A stretch of DNA of 64,000 nucleotides from Mucilaginibacter dorajii (GCF_024808255.1 NZ_JANTYS010000017.1:1-64000); one strand, 5' to 3'. Counted from the first letter of the stretch, positions 52,267-62,694 are shown. Numbers and translations: made by a program. The notes: generated from the letters alone by a model not told the origin.

Positions 52267-53310
52267 CTATTTAAAGGCATCCAAAGCAACCGTTGCCCTG
52301 CCCGAAGTATCAAAAGCGCCCAGCCCATAACTTTGCCAGTTGTAGGCTTCCGGTTCCCAATAAAATACACCCAATCCCTGGCCACCGCTCACCGTATTTA
52401 CTTTGGATAACAGATCGCTTAAAAACGCTTTGCAAGTTGCGGCCTCCGTAGCCGGCATCCCTACTTCAACAATCATAGATGGTGTACCGTACCTGGTAAA
52501 CATATCATTCATGTTGGCCTGGCATTGCATGTTATAGCTTTGCCAATTTGTTGTCGACGGATATAGCGACATGCCTATGATATCCCATTTTGCGCCGTTG
52601 GCTTTTAGCCCATCAAAAAGCCAGCGGAATACGGCATTATCATAACCATTTGCCAGGTGTACAATTACTTTGGTGCTGCTGCTTACAGATTTTACCGCGT
52701 TATAACCGCTGCTTATCAATGCCGCGAAACCGGCCATATTGGTTGAAGCGCGGCCATCTTCCCACAGCATGCCATCGTTGGTTTCATTGCCTACCTGTAC
52801 CCAGTCGGGTGTGATACCCTTTGCTTTCAGCGCGTTCATTACAGATAGCGTGTAAGTGCTCACAGCGGCTTTTAATCCCGCAAAATCCAGGCTTTGCCAG
52901 GCTACAGGCTTGGGCTGTTTGCCCGGATCGGCCCAGGTATCACTGTAATGCAGGTCGATCATGATTTTCATACCTAACTTTTGCGCACGCAGGGCTTTGG
53001 CTATTACATCATCGGTGTTGCACCAGCCGTCGGCCGGGTTAACCCATGCCCTTAGTCTAATCGCGTTCATGCCTTTGTCTTTTAGCAAAGCCATGCAATC
53101 CTGCGCAGCGCCATCACTGTTATAAAACTTATAGCCCGATGCCTCCATTTGCGTCAGCCAGCTTACATCGGCGCCTTTAATAAGCGCCGATGTATTGGTT
53201 TGAGTGGTATCTGTTGTATTGGTATTTTTGGTGCCCGATGCCGGGTTATCCTTTTTACAGGCCGCCAATGCCAGCAGTACAACAAATGCTATTATATTTT
53301 TGCCTTTCAT
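52267..53310 (-). CDS. GH53 endo-beta-1,4-galactanase, copy C (lipoprotein)
   Basis: The 347-residue protein has a lipobox leader (VVLLALAACKKDN). GH53 motifs are HYSDTWADPGKQPKPVAW, the acid/base Glu in VQVGNETNDGMLWEDG and the nucleophile Glu in SMIVEVGMPATEA. It follows susD after only 7 bp, so it is the first hydrolase of the operon and probably the main surface galactanase. Its sequence is close to copy B over the full length, including the C-terminal EPEAYNWQSYGLGAFD. Confidence 0.94.
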   Translation of the reverse strand: MKGKNIIAFVVLLALAACKKDNPASGTKNTNTTDTTQTNTSALIKGADVSWLTQMEASGYKFYNSDGAAQDCMALLKDKGMNAIRLRAWVNPADGWCNTDDVIAKALRAQKLGMKIMIDLHYSDTWADPGKQPKPVAWQSLDFAGLKAAVSTYTLSVMNALKAKGITPDWVQVGNETNDGMLWEDGRASTNMAGFAALISSGYNAVKSVSSSTKVIVHLANGYDNAVFRWLFDGLKANGAKWDIIGMSLYPSTTNWQSYNMQCQANMNDMFTRYGTPSMIVEVGMPATEAATCKAFLSDLLSKVNTVSGGQGLGVFYWEPEAYNWQSYGLGAFDTSGRATVALDAFK

Positions 53311-53317
53311 ATTTGGT

Positions 53318-54829
53318 TTAGTAACCGGCTGTTTGTGTTAATTTGCCCTTACTGGCTGTAATTTCATAAGTAGGAACCGGGAACAGGTACGGACCAGCGG
53401 TTTTACCAACCGATGAAAGCGCGTTTTGCCATTGGCCATGCCTCACCAGGTCCATTTTGCGGTAACCTTCAAAGTATGTTTCCCAGCCTTCTTCTTTCAA
53501 TATCCAAGTATCAAAAGCTGCTTTGCTTGCCGTAGCCGATAATGGCATATTACCTATTGCCGCCCCGCCATGAGCCAGTCGCACCTGGTTTACCAGGCCA
53601 ATAGCTTCGGCAGTTGGGCCACTGTTTTGGTTAATAGCCTCGGCTAATAACAGCATTACATCGCCCAGGCGGGCTTTAGGGATATCATTGCCCTGGTAAG
53701 CGTCAATAGTAGCGCCACCGTTATCAGGGTATTTGGCAACAACAGGGCCCGATAAGCCATTGGCCTGGTTGCGCACCACACCGCTTTTATTAGTATAACT
53801 GGCCACTAAAAGCACGCGGCGTTTATCGGCCGCATCAAATGAATTGTAAAACGACCATGTACATGATATGGGCGCATCGCCACCTGCAAAAGAGTCTTTT
53901 ACACGGTTGCCGGGATAATCTTTAGGATAGGTGTAAAAATCCCAGGGGTTAAAGCTGGCGTGGTTCTCGTTACCATCTTGATCTGGCACGCAGGATACCG
54001 CCCACATGGTTTCCGTATTTCTTTCTGTCGATTCATTAAACAAACTGGCATAATCATTCACCAATGTATAACCCATGCTAATGATCTGCCTGCCTGTTTT
54101 TTCGGCATTCACAAAATCTTTTTCGTTCATATAGGTACGCAATAGCACGGTTAACGCTATGGCCTGGTTAAACCTGCCATACTCTGAAGGTGTTTTTGGC
54201 AAATTGGCCGCGGCATAAGTTAAATCGGCCACAATAGATGCCAGGAAGGCATCCCTTGTAGGGCGGGTTAAATCAGTTTCGGCTGCGGTATTTATCTTGC
54301 TGGCGTCCAGTATCACCGGCACCGGGCCGTATAGCTGTAACAGGTAATACATGTTCCACCCGCGCGACATGCGGGCTTCGGCAGTCAGTTCTTTTTTGGC
54401 ATCGTCACTGATGGTTGATTTGTTGACATCATCGATGATCTGGGTAATGCGGGTAACAAACCTTATTTTTTCAAAATGGTTGTTGCCCGTGCCCTGGTTA
54501 GCCAAAAAGGTAAAACTGGCGGTGCTAAACTGGGTAAAAATGCCACCCCAGCCCGTCCATATGTTTAAATTATCAGTAGGATAATCAAACATCATAATAT
54601 CGCCATACTCGGGGCTAAACCAATCGTTCTGGTAACCTGCCGGATCGTTATAGCCCCATTTAGATTGAAACGGCTTGTAAACCTCGGTGACATAGTTCAC
54701 AAAGTCGGCCTCGGTTTTTGGAAAGTTGGTGGTAGATAGCGAACCATAAATTTGCGGCTCCAATCCTTTTTTACAACTGCTTACGGTTATCGCGGCAGCT
54801 ATTAAACATATGCTTATAATTTTTTTCAT
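53318..54829 (-). CDS. SusD/RagB-family surface lipoprotein (locus 2)
   Basis: The 503-residue protein has a lipoprotein leader (AAITVSSCKKG), N-terminal TPR-like helices (MSRGWNMYYLLQLYGPVPV), a SusD central region with EAINQNSGPTAEAIGLVNQVR, and the ending PVPTYEITASKGKLTQTAGY. It should bind galactan at the cell surface and cap SusC. It is 18 bp after susC and 7 bp before GH53 copy C, so it is co-transcribed with both. Confidence 0.95.
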   Translation of the reverse strand: MKKIISICLIAAAITVSSCKKGLEPQIYGSLSTTNFPKTEADFVNYVTEVYKPFQSKWGYNDPAGYQNDWFSPEYGDIMMFDYPTDNLNIWTGWGGIFTQFSTASFTFLANQGTGNNHFEKIRFVTRITQIIDDVNKSTISDDAKKELTAEARMSRGWNMYYLLQLYGPVPVILDASKINTAAETDLTRPTRDAFLASIVADLTYAAANLPKTPSEYGRFNQAIALTVLLRTYMNEKDFVNAEKTGRQIISMGYTLVNDYASLFNESTERNTETMWAVSCVPDQDGNENHASFNPWDFYTYPKDYPGNRVKDSFAGGDAPISCTWSFYNSFDAADKRRVLLVASYTNKSGVVRNQANGLSGPVVAKYPDNGGATIDAYQGNDIPKARLGDVMLLLAEAINQNSGPTAEAIGLVNQVRLAHGGAAIGNMPLSATASKAAFDTWILKEEGWETYFEGYRKMDLVRHGQWQNALSSVGKTAGPYLFPVPTYEITASKGKLTQTAGY

Positions 54830-54848
54830 GTTGATTGCTGATTATAGA

Positions 54849-57800
54849 TTAGAACCCGGCCTTTAAGCCAAAAGAAAACGTCCTGAACATGGGGTAAGGC
54901 GCATAGCCACCTTTTACGCTGGCATAGCTCACCTCGGGGTCAACACCTTTGTATTTGGTAATGATGAACAGGTTTTGCGCATCGGCAAAAACACGTACCG
55001 ATTTGGCGAACTTGTTTAACCATGGCGAGTTGATGGTATAGCCCAGTGTAAGGTTACGGCAGCGGATAAAATTGGTGCTCACCAAATTAATATCACTCCC
55101 CTGCGGCAAGCCTGTAGCGTTTTCAATATAATTAACACCCGGCCTTGTACCGCTTTGGTTGGCCGATGTCCAAACGTTAAGCGCCTGCACGGTACCACTT
55201 TGGGTGCTTGATACTATGCTTGCCGGATCGGCCCAGGCGTAGTTGTAGTTGATAGATTTACCGCCAAACTGGCCATAAAAGAAAATGCCCAGATCAAATT
55301 GTTTATAGCGAAAATTGTTACCAAAACCAATGCTGATTTTGGGATCGGGGTTAAGTTTATAAATATCGCTGCCGGTAAGCTTGCCGTCGCCATCCGCATC
55401 AACATATAAAGGCGAGCCCGGTAAGTTGGCACCACCTGCGGTAGGCTGCGATGATGGTATGGTTTGCCCGGCCTGGATCAGGCCCTTGGTTTTAAAATAA
55501 TAGATCTCATCTACCGGATCATTAACCGCCTGATAGGTTACGCCCTGGTAAGTAAGCAGGTTATCATACACAAAACGGCTTTTCCATTTGTAAACGTAGT
55601 GCGATACGTTGATCACTGAGTTCCAGCTAAAATCTTTAGATACCAGGTTTTGCGTATTTAATGAGATATCATACCCTTGCCTGTACTGGTGCCCGCCATT
55701 AACCGGCTGGGTTGACAGGTAAGATAAGGGCGCGGTTGGACCGGCTGTTCTTAGCAAATTGGTGATATCATCTTTAAACACATCAACAGAACCTGTAACG
55801 CGGTCTTTAAAGAAACCAAAATCAAGGCCGATGTTTTTGTTCTCGGTTTTTTGCCAGGTTAGTTCCGGGTGATCAATAGCATAGCGGGCAATGGTAGCGT
55901 AGTTGGCACTGCCATTGTTAAAGAAAAGCGTATTGCCATCCGGCGCATAACCGCCGTAACCTGCCGCGCCTATGGTGCTGCCTGTTGTACCGGCACTTGC
56001 ACGCAATTTAAGCTGACTTACAAACTGCACACTTTTCATGAACTCCTCGTTGGTAATTTTCCAGCCGATAGATACCGAAGGGAACGAGGCATATTTGGTG
56101 TTAGGGAAAAACAAGCTGTAACCATCATAGCGGTATGATAGTGTTAACAGGTACTTATCCAAAAAGCTAAATGAGCTACGCGCAAAATATGAACGTGTTT
56201 TGCTGGCAGTTTTTAAAGATGTTATACCGATGTTGGCAGTTTCGGCCGATAAATTGGTAGCCCCTATTACATCGGCACCACCGGCACCCTGGCTACCAAA
56301 CGCGTTGTAAGTACTTTTATACTGACCAGCGCCTGCAACCGCGTCGATATTTAAAAAGCTGGTTACATCTTTTTTGAAAGTAATGGTAGCTTCTAAGGTC
56401 TGGTTTTCGCGGTTGTTATAGTTCATGGATGCCCTTGACAGGTTTTGCGAAAAATAGAAAACCGTACTTGGCACAAAAAAGCTGCGGTTGGCAGCCTCAT
56501 AATTATCGCCAAACAAAATATGACCGGCCAAAACACCGGGGATAACTTTCAAATCGGCCGATAGATTGGCGTTCAGGGAATGGTAGTTGGTATTGTCCTG
56601 CACATCAAGTAATGATACCGGGTTGGCAATGACGCCATAACGGGTATAAGCACCAGTAGCGTCTCTTACTGGTACAGTTGCGGGATAACCTAAAGCGGCC
56701 TGTATAATACCAAAGCCCTGAGTACCCGAGCCACCGGTTTGCCCACCCGATGACGAGTTCATATAACTATTGGTATTACCGGTAAAGTTGGCGTTAATGG
56801 TTAAAAACTTAGTGGGCGTAAATGACATATTAGCCCTGCCGGTATATTTATTAAGTCCCGCCCCTTTTAAAGTACCTTCTTCATTATAATATCCGCCAGA
56901 TAGGTAATAGGTGGCTTTTTCGCTGCCACCATTAATATTGATCTGGTGATTGTTGATGTTACCTGTACGGAAAATCTGGCCCAGCCAATTGGTGCCGTCG
57001 CCTGCGGCAGCGATATCGGCAGCCGAAAACTTAGGCGCAGGAATGCCCGATTGCGCATTTGGACCATAAGGCTGCTGTTGTTTACCAGCCAGGTACTGAT
57101 CGGTGATCAGTTGGTTATACAGGGTTTCGTACTGGTTAGCTTTAAGCGGCTGTAGGTAGGGGTAGTTTTTTTCGAAAGAATAGCTACCATTATAAGTGAT
57201 GTTTAACCTGCCCGATTTACCTTTTTTGGTAGTGATGAGGATAACACCATTAGCTGCATTAACACCATAAATGGCGGCGCTCGCGTCTTTCAATACCTCT
57301 ATAGATTCTACATCGTCGGGATTTAAGCCGGCCAGGCCGCCACGACTTACGCCATTGGTTTCGCCGGCAATAGTACCGTTACCCGGCTCCAACGCGTCGC
57401 CCGGGAATATCACACCATCAACCACATAAAGCGGATTGCCACGGCCCCTGATAGATAGGTTGATGTTACCGCCCGGCTGCGAACTGCCCTGCGCTACCTG
57501 CAAACCTGCCGCCCGGCCAAACAATAATTGCGGAATAGAGTTATTGGCCGATTGCGGAATTTTTTTAGGATCAACCTTGGTAACCGCCGTAGTAATATTT
57601 TGGCGGGTAGTTGTACCGTAGCCAATCACAACCACTTCGTTAAGCCCGTTTTGACGGGTATCTAATACAACGTTTAATAATGTGCCCGATACTGTGATTT
57701 CCCGTTGCTCATAACCCAGGCCGCGGAATAACAATACGGCTCCATTGGCCGCTTTAATAGAAAATTTACCGTTAGCATCTGTAGCGGCACCCTGGGTAGT

Positions 57801-57965
57801 GCCTTTAACCAGCACCGAGATGCCGGGCAGTGCGGCGCCATCGTCTTTAGCGGTTACGGTGCCCGTAACAGTTTGCTGGGCATAAACACCAGAGATGGAT
57901 AAGGTTAGCAGGATAAAAGCCAGCCAACAAAATCTTCTCCAAAATTGGAAAGTAGCATTTTGCAT
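54849..57965 (-). CDS. SusC/RagA-family TonB-dependent transporter (locus 2)
   Basis: About 1038 residues with a signal peptide (MQNATFQFWRRFCWLAFILL). Order: CarboxypepD_reg-like domain (VTGTVTAKDDGAALPGISVL), SusC signature (NEVVVIGYGTTTRQNITTAV), plug (VLKDASAAIYGVNAANGVIL) and C-terminal barrel. It imports galactan oligosaccharides with the adjacent SusD. I start at the ATG at 57965, which gives a normal leader, rather than 31 codons upstream. It heads locus 2 and is divergent from the regulator at 58229, with about 260 bp between them for shared control. Confidence 0.95.
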   Translation of the reverse strand: MQNATFQFWRRFCWLAFILLTLSISGVYAQQTVTGTVTAKDDGAALPGISVLVKGTTQGAATDANGKFSIKAANGAVLLFRGLGYEQREITVSGTLLNVVLDTRQNGLNEVVVIGYGTTTRQNITTAVTKVDPKKIPQSANNSIPQLLFGRAAGLQVAQGSSQPGGNINLSIRGRGNPLYVVDGVIFPGDALEPGNGTIAGETNGVSRGGLAGLNPDDVESIEVLKDASAAIYGVNAANGVILITTKKGKSGRLNITYNGSYSFEKNYPYLQPLKANQYETLYNQLITDQYLAGKQQQPYGPNAQSGIPAPKFSAADIAAAGDGTNWLGQIFRTGNINNHQININGGSEKATYYLSGGYYNEEGTLKGAGLNKYTGRANMSFTPTKFLTINANFTGNTNSYMNSSSGGQTGGSGTQGFGIIQAALGYPATVPVRDATGAYTRYGVIANPVSLLDVQDNTNYHSLNANLSADLKVIPGVLAGHILFGDNYEAANRSFFVPSTVFYFSQNLSRASMNYNNRENQTLEATITFKKDVTSFLNIDAVAGAGQYKSTYNAFGSQGAGGADVIGATNLSAETANIGITSLKTASKTRSYFARSSFSFLDKYLLTLSYRYDGYSLFFPNTKYASFPSVSIGWKITNEEFMKSVQFVSQLKLRASAGTTGSTIGAAGYGGYAPDGNTLFFNNGSANYATIARYAIDHPELTWQKTENKNIGLDFGFFKDRVTGSVDVFKDDITNLLRTAGPTAPLSYLSTQPVNGGHQYRQGYDISLNTQNLVSKDFSWNSVINVSHYVYKWKSRFVYDNLLTYQGVTYQAVNDPVDEIYYFKTKGLIQAGQTIPSSQPTAGGANLPGSPLYVDADGDGKLTGSDIYKLNPDPKISIGFGNNFRYKQFDLGIFFYGQFGGKSINYNYAWADPASIVSSTQSGTVQALNVWTSANQSGTRPGVNYIENATGLPQGSDINLVSTNFIRCRNLTLGYTINSPWLNKFAKSVRVFADAQNLFIITKYKGVDPEVSYASVKGGYAPYPMFRTFSFGLKAGF

Positions 57966-58228
57966 ATGTATAAGTTTAATTGGTTTGAAAAAAAACTTTT
58001 CCTGGTTTAAAAGAAAAGCCATTGGTTTATTTGTACAAATGACAGATAAAAAGCACAAGCCGACTTGTCCAAATCATCATACTTTTGGTGCAAACTGTTA
58101 TACTTTTTAAGCAAACGATGCTTACCGGACGTTTATAGCTGTATTTTTAACATTTATTAATTATCATTGTATCAGCCAAAAGAAAACCGGTTTTACCAGC
58201 CGGTTAAAAATCAATTGTACTGTTACTC
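57966..58228. promoter_or_regulatory. Divergent promoter region between susC of locus 2 and regulator 2
   Basis: The region lies between a minus-strand operon and a plus-strand regulator gene and must contain both promoters. No exact TAnnTTTG box was recognised on either strand. It is the place where regulator 2 would be expected to bind. Confidence 0.5.
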
Positions 58229-61200
58229 ATGTTAAAAAAACACCCCGCCCTTTTTAAAAGCGTGGCGATATTAAGGCTTAGCACTTTAATGTTATTGGTA
58301 ACGTGCGCCGTTTTTGGGCAGGTACCCAAACTTAAATTCAGCCATATTAATAGTTTTCAGGGCTTATCAAACAGTACCGTTGAATGCATTTACCAGGATA
58401 GCCGGGGCTTTATATGGTTTGGTACGCGTGATGGCTTAAACCGTTACGATGGTTACCAGATCACTGTTTTTAAAAACAACCCTGCCGATGCCGGCAGTAT
58501 CAGCGATAATTATATCCGCTGTTTATATGAGGATAAGCGGCAACGGCTATGGGTGGGCACCAGCAACGGGTTAAACCTGTTCAATCCGTTTAAAAACACT
58601 TTTGCCCGGTATAAATATGCCGCCACAAACAAGCAAAGCATATCCGGCAATATTATCAATTGCATTTACAACGATAAACGGGGTAACCTTTGGATTGGCA
58701 CTACCGATGGCTGTTTAAATCTGTATCAGCCTCAAAATAATTCGTTCAGTCATTTTTACAGCACTATCACCGGGGCTGTAAACTGTGTTTTTGAGGATAG
58801 CAAAAACACGCTGTGGGTAGGTACCGAAAAGAGCTTAAAACAATTTGACCGGCGTACCCACACGTTTAACACCGCTATTAATTTACAAGATTATAATGAG
58901 CTAAACCTGCCGGTAAATGCCATACAGGAAGATCACGCCCATAACCTTTGGCTGGGCATTGAAAACGGCGGCTTAATGACGCTTGATTTTAAATCAAAAA
59001 CGGTTAAACGCTATCACCACCACCAGGATGCAGATGGCAGCCTGGGTAACGACCAGGTTAAATGTTTACTTATAGATAGAAAAGGAAATATCTGGGCTGG
59101 CGGTATCAATGGAGGCCTTAACCTGTTTAACCCACAAAACGGCTTGTTCAGCAACTATCAAAACGTATCTGAAAACCCCAGCAGTTTGTCGCAAAGAACG
59201 GTATCCGCCATTTTTGAGGATAACCAAAGCAACTTGTGGGTGGGCACTCACAGGGCAGGCGTTAATTTATATACGCCCAAAGCCAATAAATTTAAGCTAC
59301 TGCAAAACGAACCCGAGCACAACAGTTTAAGTTATAATGATGTAAGAACATTTTGTGAGGATGAAGCGCACCAGGTTTGGATAGGTACCGATGGCGGCGG
59401 AATAAACGTTTATAACCCCGAAAAAAACACCTTCAGGTATTACCGCAACAACCCCAATAACAATCAAAGCCTGGCCGCCGACGCCGTATTAGATATTTAC
59501 AAGGCCGCAGAGGCTAAAGTGTGGGTAAGCACCTGGGGAGGCGGCCTCAATTGCCTTGACAAAGCCAGTGGAAATTTTAAACGTTTTACAAACAATCCAG
59601 CTGATAAAACCACTATCACGTCCAATTATGTGCAGCAATCTTTTAAAGATAGCGAAGGCAATTTTTGGGTGGCCACCTATTACGGCGGACTAAATGTGTT
59701 AAACGGGCAAACCCTGCAATTCAGCAGGTTTACCGAAGCGTCCGACAAGAAAACCAGGCTACAGGGCAACAACATAGTAGCATTAAATGAAGACCATAAC
59801 AAAAACCTTTGGATAGGTACCGATGACGGCGGCCTAAACTGCTATAACCTGCGCAGCAAGAAAATAAGTCACTATTTTAACAACCAGGAAAAACTGCCCG
59901 ATCTGCGGGTAATTTTCATTGATCACACGGGCAGGGTTTGGCTTGGTCAAAACGGGCTTTACCTGTTCAATCCGGCTAAAAATAAGTTTGAAATTTATAC
60001 CGATAAAGCCGGACTTGGGACCGACATCGTAAAGGCGATACAGGAAGACGGAGCCGGCAACCTCTGGATCTCGGGATCAAACGGGCTAACCAAATTTAAC
60101 CCGGCAAGCGGGGCGTTTACGCGGTACAATATTGCAGATGGTTTGCAGGGACAGGAGTTTGAAGCGGGCTCATCGCTTAAAGCAAAAAATGGCAACTTGT
60201 ATTTTGGTGGCGTAAACGGGTTTAACGTTTTTAACCCCGCTGCTATTAAGGCCAACCCTTATATACCCCCGGTGTATGTTACCGGCTTGCAGGTGTTTGA
60301 TAAAATTATCAAACCCAATACACAAGGCTCGCCACTCACTGACGACATCAGCCTAACTAAAAAGGTTAAACTATCTTACAAACAATCAAGTATCGGCCTT
60401 TATTTTGCCGCGCTTAACTATACCGCTACCGAAAACAATAAATATCAATACCGCTTAGATGGATTTGAAACCGGCTGGCATTTTACCAATGATGGCAAAG
60501 CATCTTACACCAACTTAGCCCCTGGTGATTATACTTTTATAGTAAAAGCCGCCAATAACGATGGCTTGTGGAATAACCAGGCTACCTCATTAATTATCGC
60601 TATTGCCCCACCGTTTTGGGCAACCTGGTGGTTTCGCGGGTTGGTGGGTTTGCTTTTTTTAGTAACGGTTTACCAGCTACTCCGCTTTAAAAAGAACCAG
60701 GACCTGCGTAAACTGGAAGAATCCCGCAGAGAGGAAATGCACCAGTTGCAGTTACAGTTTTTTACCAATATCTCGCATGAGTTCCGTACGCCGCTGTCGC
60801 TCATATTAGGTCCGCTGGAGGCCTTGCTGCAAAAAGGCAGGTCAGAGTCGAGCCAGTTTTACGAGGTGATGTACCGCAATGCCAACCGATTGCTGTTGCT
60901 CATTAACGAACTCATGGATTTCAGAAAGGTAGAAACAGGCACCTTACAAATAAAGGTGATGGAAGGTAACCTCAATAGTTTTGTGGCCGAACTTGCCGCG
61001 GAGTTTAACGAAGTCGCCGGTCAAAAAAACATCAGCCTGAAAATACTGCCGGGTAAACATGCTGCGGCCGATACCTGGTTTGACAGGCAGATACTGGAAA
61101 AAATAGTACTTAATTTACTCAACAACTCCATCAAATATACACCCGAAGAGGGCTGTGTAACCGTAGAGGTATTGGATAACCTGCAATCCTTCAAATCACC

Positions 61201-62371
61201 TCATGAAAATGAATTGATCCTGAAAAACGGCTTCCGCGCCGCCAGGTACGCTTACATTCGCATTTCAGATAACGGCATAGGAATCTCCAAAGAATCTATT
61301 CAGCACCTTTTTGAAAGGTACTACCGCATTACCGAAACGCATTTGGGATCGGGCATAGGGCTGGCGTTTGTTAAAAGCCTTACATTACTGCATAAAGGCG
61401 ATATTTATGTATACAGCCAGCGCCACGCGGGTACCGATATCATCATAGGCTTACCTATTGCCCAAAGCGATTACCATACTAACGAAAAATGGACAGCGGC
61501 TTCCCGGCCCGGTGGTACCCGGTTAGAGAGCATCCAGATGGAGCCGCCCCTACCCACAGGACCGCTATACCCATCAAAAGCCGGGCCCGCCGGCAAGCAT
61601 AAATACAGAATATTGGTTGTGGAGGACAATGACGAGATCCGCGCGTTTATCAAAAACTCGCTTGAAGAACATTACACCATCAGTGAAGCCATTGATGGCA
61701 ACGCCGGACTGGCAGCTGCCAAAAGTGAATTTCCCGACCTTATCATCAGCGATATAATGATGCCGGGGATGAACGGCATAGATCTTTGCCAGGCCATTAA
61801 ACAGGATATTGATACCAGCCATATCCCCCTTATTATGCTTACCGCCAAAACCAATTTACAGGCCGAAATAGAGGGAATTGATTCTGGAGCCGATATGTAT
61901 TTGCCAAAACCTATCAGCATCAATTTGCTTACCCTAAGCATCCGCAACATTTTTGAGCAAAGGCAAAAACTGAAAGACCGTTACCAAAAAGACCATCACA
62001 TTGAAGCGCGGGAACTTGTACATTCATCAAAGGATAAAGAATTTATTGATAAACTATTGGCCATCATCGACAAAGAGCTTAGCAACCCCGATCTGGATGT
62101 TGACAGCCTTTGCGAATCCATTGGCATGAGCCGCACCAAACTTTACCATAAAATTAAAGAGATCTCCGGCCAGGCCCCAAACGAGTTTATCAGGAGCATC
62201 CGGCTAAAAAAGGCCATTGAGATTATGACCCATGAGGATGTATTGCTTACCGAAGTGATATACCGGGTAGGCATCCAAACCCAATCATACTTTACCAAAG
62301 CTTTTAAAAAGGAATTCGGAAAAACACCCACGCAGTTTTTGCAGGAGCTTTCAACAGAGAGTGGAAAATAG
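58229..62371 (+). CDS. Hybrid two-component system regulator 2
   Basis: The 1380-residue protein has a leader/TM at ~20-35, a propeller sensor of two-bladed repeats (GFIWFGTRDGLNRYD, RLWVGTSNGLNLFN, NLWIGTDDGGLNCYN and more; ~50-690), a Y_Y_Y domain (~710-790), a TM helix (~800-815, FRGLVGLLFLVTVYQLL), a histidine kinase with His850 in NISHEFRTP, the ATP-binding motifs NLLNNSIKYTPEEG and GSGIGLAFVKS, a receiver with Asp1175 in LIISDIMMPG, and an AraC domain (IGMSRTKLYHKIKEISGQAP). It is divergent from susC of locus 2, so it most likely activates that operon in response to a galactan-derived oligosaccharide. Confidence 0.95.
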   Translation: MLKKHPALFKSVAILRLSTLMLLVTCAVFGQVPKLKFSHINSFQGLSNSTVECIYQDSRGFIWFGTRDGLNRYDGYQITVFKNNPADAGSISDNYIRCLYEDKRQRLWVGTSNGLNLFNPFKNTFARYKYAATNKQSISGNIINCIYNDKRGNLWIGTTDGCLNLYQPQNNSFSHFYSTITGAVNCVFEDSKNTLWVGTEKSLKQFDRRTHTFNTAINLQDYNELNLPVNAIQEDHAHNLWLGIENGGLMTLDFKSKTVKRYHHHQDADGSLGNDQVKCLLIDRKGNIWAGGINGGLNLFNPQNGLFSNYQNVSENPSSLSQRTVSAIFEDNQSNLWVGTHRAGVNLYTPKANKFKLLQNEPEHNSLSYNDVRTFCEDEAHQVWIGTDGGGINVYNPEKNTFRYYRNNPNNNQSLAADAVLDIYKAAEAKVWVSTWGGGLNCLDKASGNFKRFTNNPADKTTITSNYVQQSFKDSEGNFWVATYYGGLNVLNGQTLQFSRFTEASDKKTRLQGNNIVALNEDHNKNLWIGTDDGGLNCYNLRSKKISHYFNNQEKLPDLRVIFIDHTGRVWLGQNGLYLFNPAKNKFEIYTDKAGLGTDIVKAIQEDGAGNLWISGSNGLTKFNPASGAFTRYNIADGLQGQEFEAGSSLKAKNGNLYFGGVNGFNVFNPAAIKANPYIPPVYVTGLQVFDKIIKPNTQGSPLTDDISLTKKVKLSYKQSSIGLYFAALNYTATENNKYQYRLDGFETGWHFTNDGKASYTNLAPGDYTFIVKAANNDGLWNNQATSLIIAIAPPFWATWWFRGLVGLLFLVTVYQLLRFKKNQDLRKLEESRREEMHQLQLQFFTNISHEFRTPLSLILGPLEALLQKGRSESSQFYEVMYRNANRLLLLINELMDFRKVETGTLQIKVMEGNLNSFVAELAAEFNEVAGQKNISLKILPGKHAAADTWFDRQILEKIVLNLLNNSIKYTPEEGCVTVEVLDNLQSFKSPHENELILKNGFRAARYAYIRISDNGIGISKESIQHLFERYYRITETHLGSGIGLAFVKSLTLLHKGDIYVYSQRHAGTDIIIGLPIAQSDYHTNEKWTAASRPGGTRLESIQMEPPLPTGPLYPSKAGPAGKHKYRILVVEDNDEIRAFIKNSLEEHYTISEAIDGNAGLAAAKSEFPDLIISDIMMPGMNGIDLCQAIKQDIDTSHIPLIMLTAKTNLQAEIEGIDSGADMYLPKPISINLLTLSIRNIFEQRQKLKDRYQKDHHIEARELVHSSKDKEFIDKLLAIIDKELSNPDLDVDSLCESIGMSRTKLYHKIKEISGQAPNEFIRSIRLKKAIEIMTHEDVLLTEVIYRVGIQTQSYFTKAFKKEFGKTPTQFLQELSTESGK

Positions 62372-62406
62372 CGGGGCAATCGCTTTTAAAGATTTGCATA
62401 GCAAAA

Positions 62407-62562
62407 GGTAGCTCCTATGGAGCAAAAAAGCATAAATTACTTGTTCTACAAATAGGTAGCCGCTATGCGGCACTCTTCCCGCTTATTAAATATTCGATGC
62501 CGCATAGCGGCTACCTGTTTGTAGAAAGAAAGAACCAGGCAAGATGCCGCATAGCGGCTACC
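62407..62562. repeat. Palindromic repeat cluster GGTAGCCGCTATGCGGCA
   Basis: GGTAGCCGCTATGCGGCA occurs at 62455-62472, and its inverse at 62498-62515 and 62545-62562. A variant GGTAGCTCCTATGGAGCA lies at 62407-62424. The copies at 62444-62472 and 62498-62526 extend into a long inverted repeat including TTCTACAAATA / TGTTTGTAGAA. No gene is present between 62372 and 62694. It may fold as a strong hairpin after the regulator gene or be a mobile REP-like element. Confidence 0.65.
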
Positions 62563-62694
62563 TATTGCGCTCATTGAATGATGTTGCCTTATGCCAAAAT
62601 GTTAAACGCGATTTCCATGCGGAAAGTAGCAGCAGATTGAAACATTAGGGAATTTTTCCTAAAAATAGCGGGAAATAACGAGTGGTAAGATATC

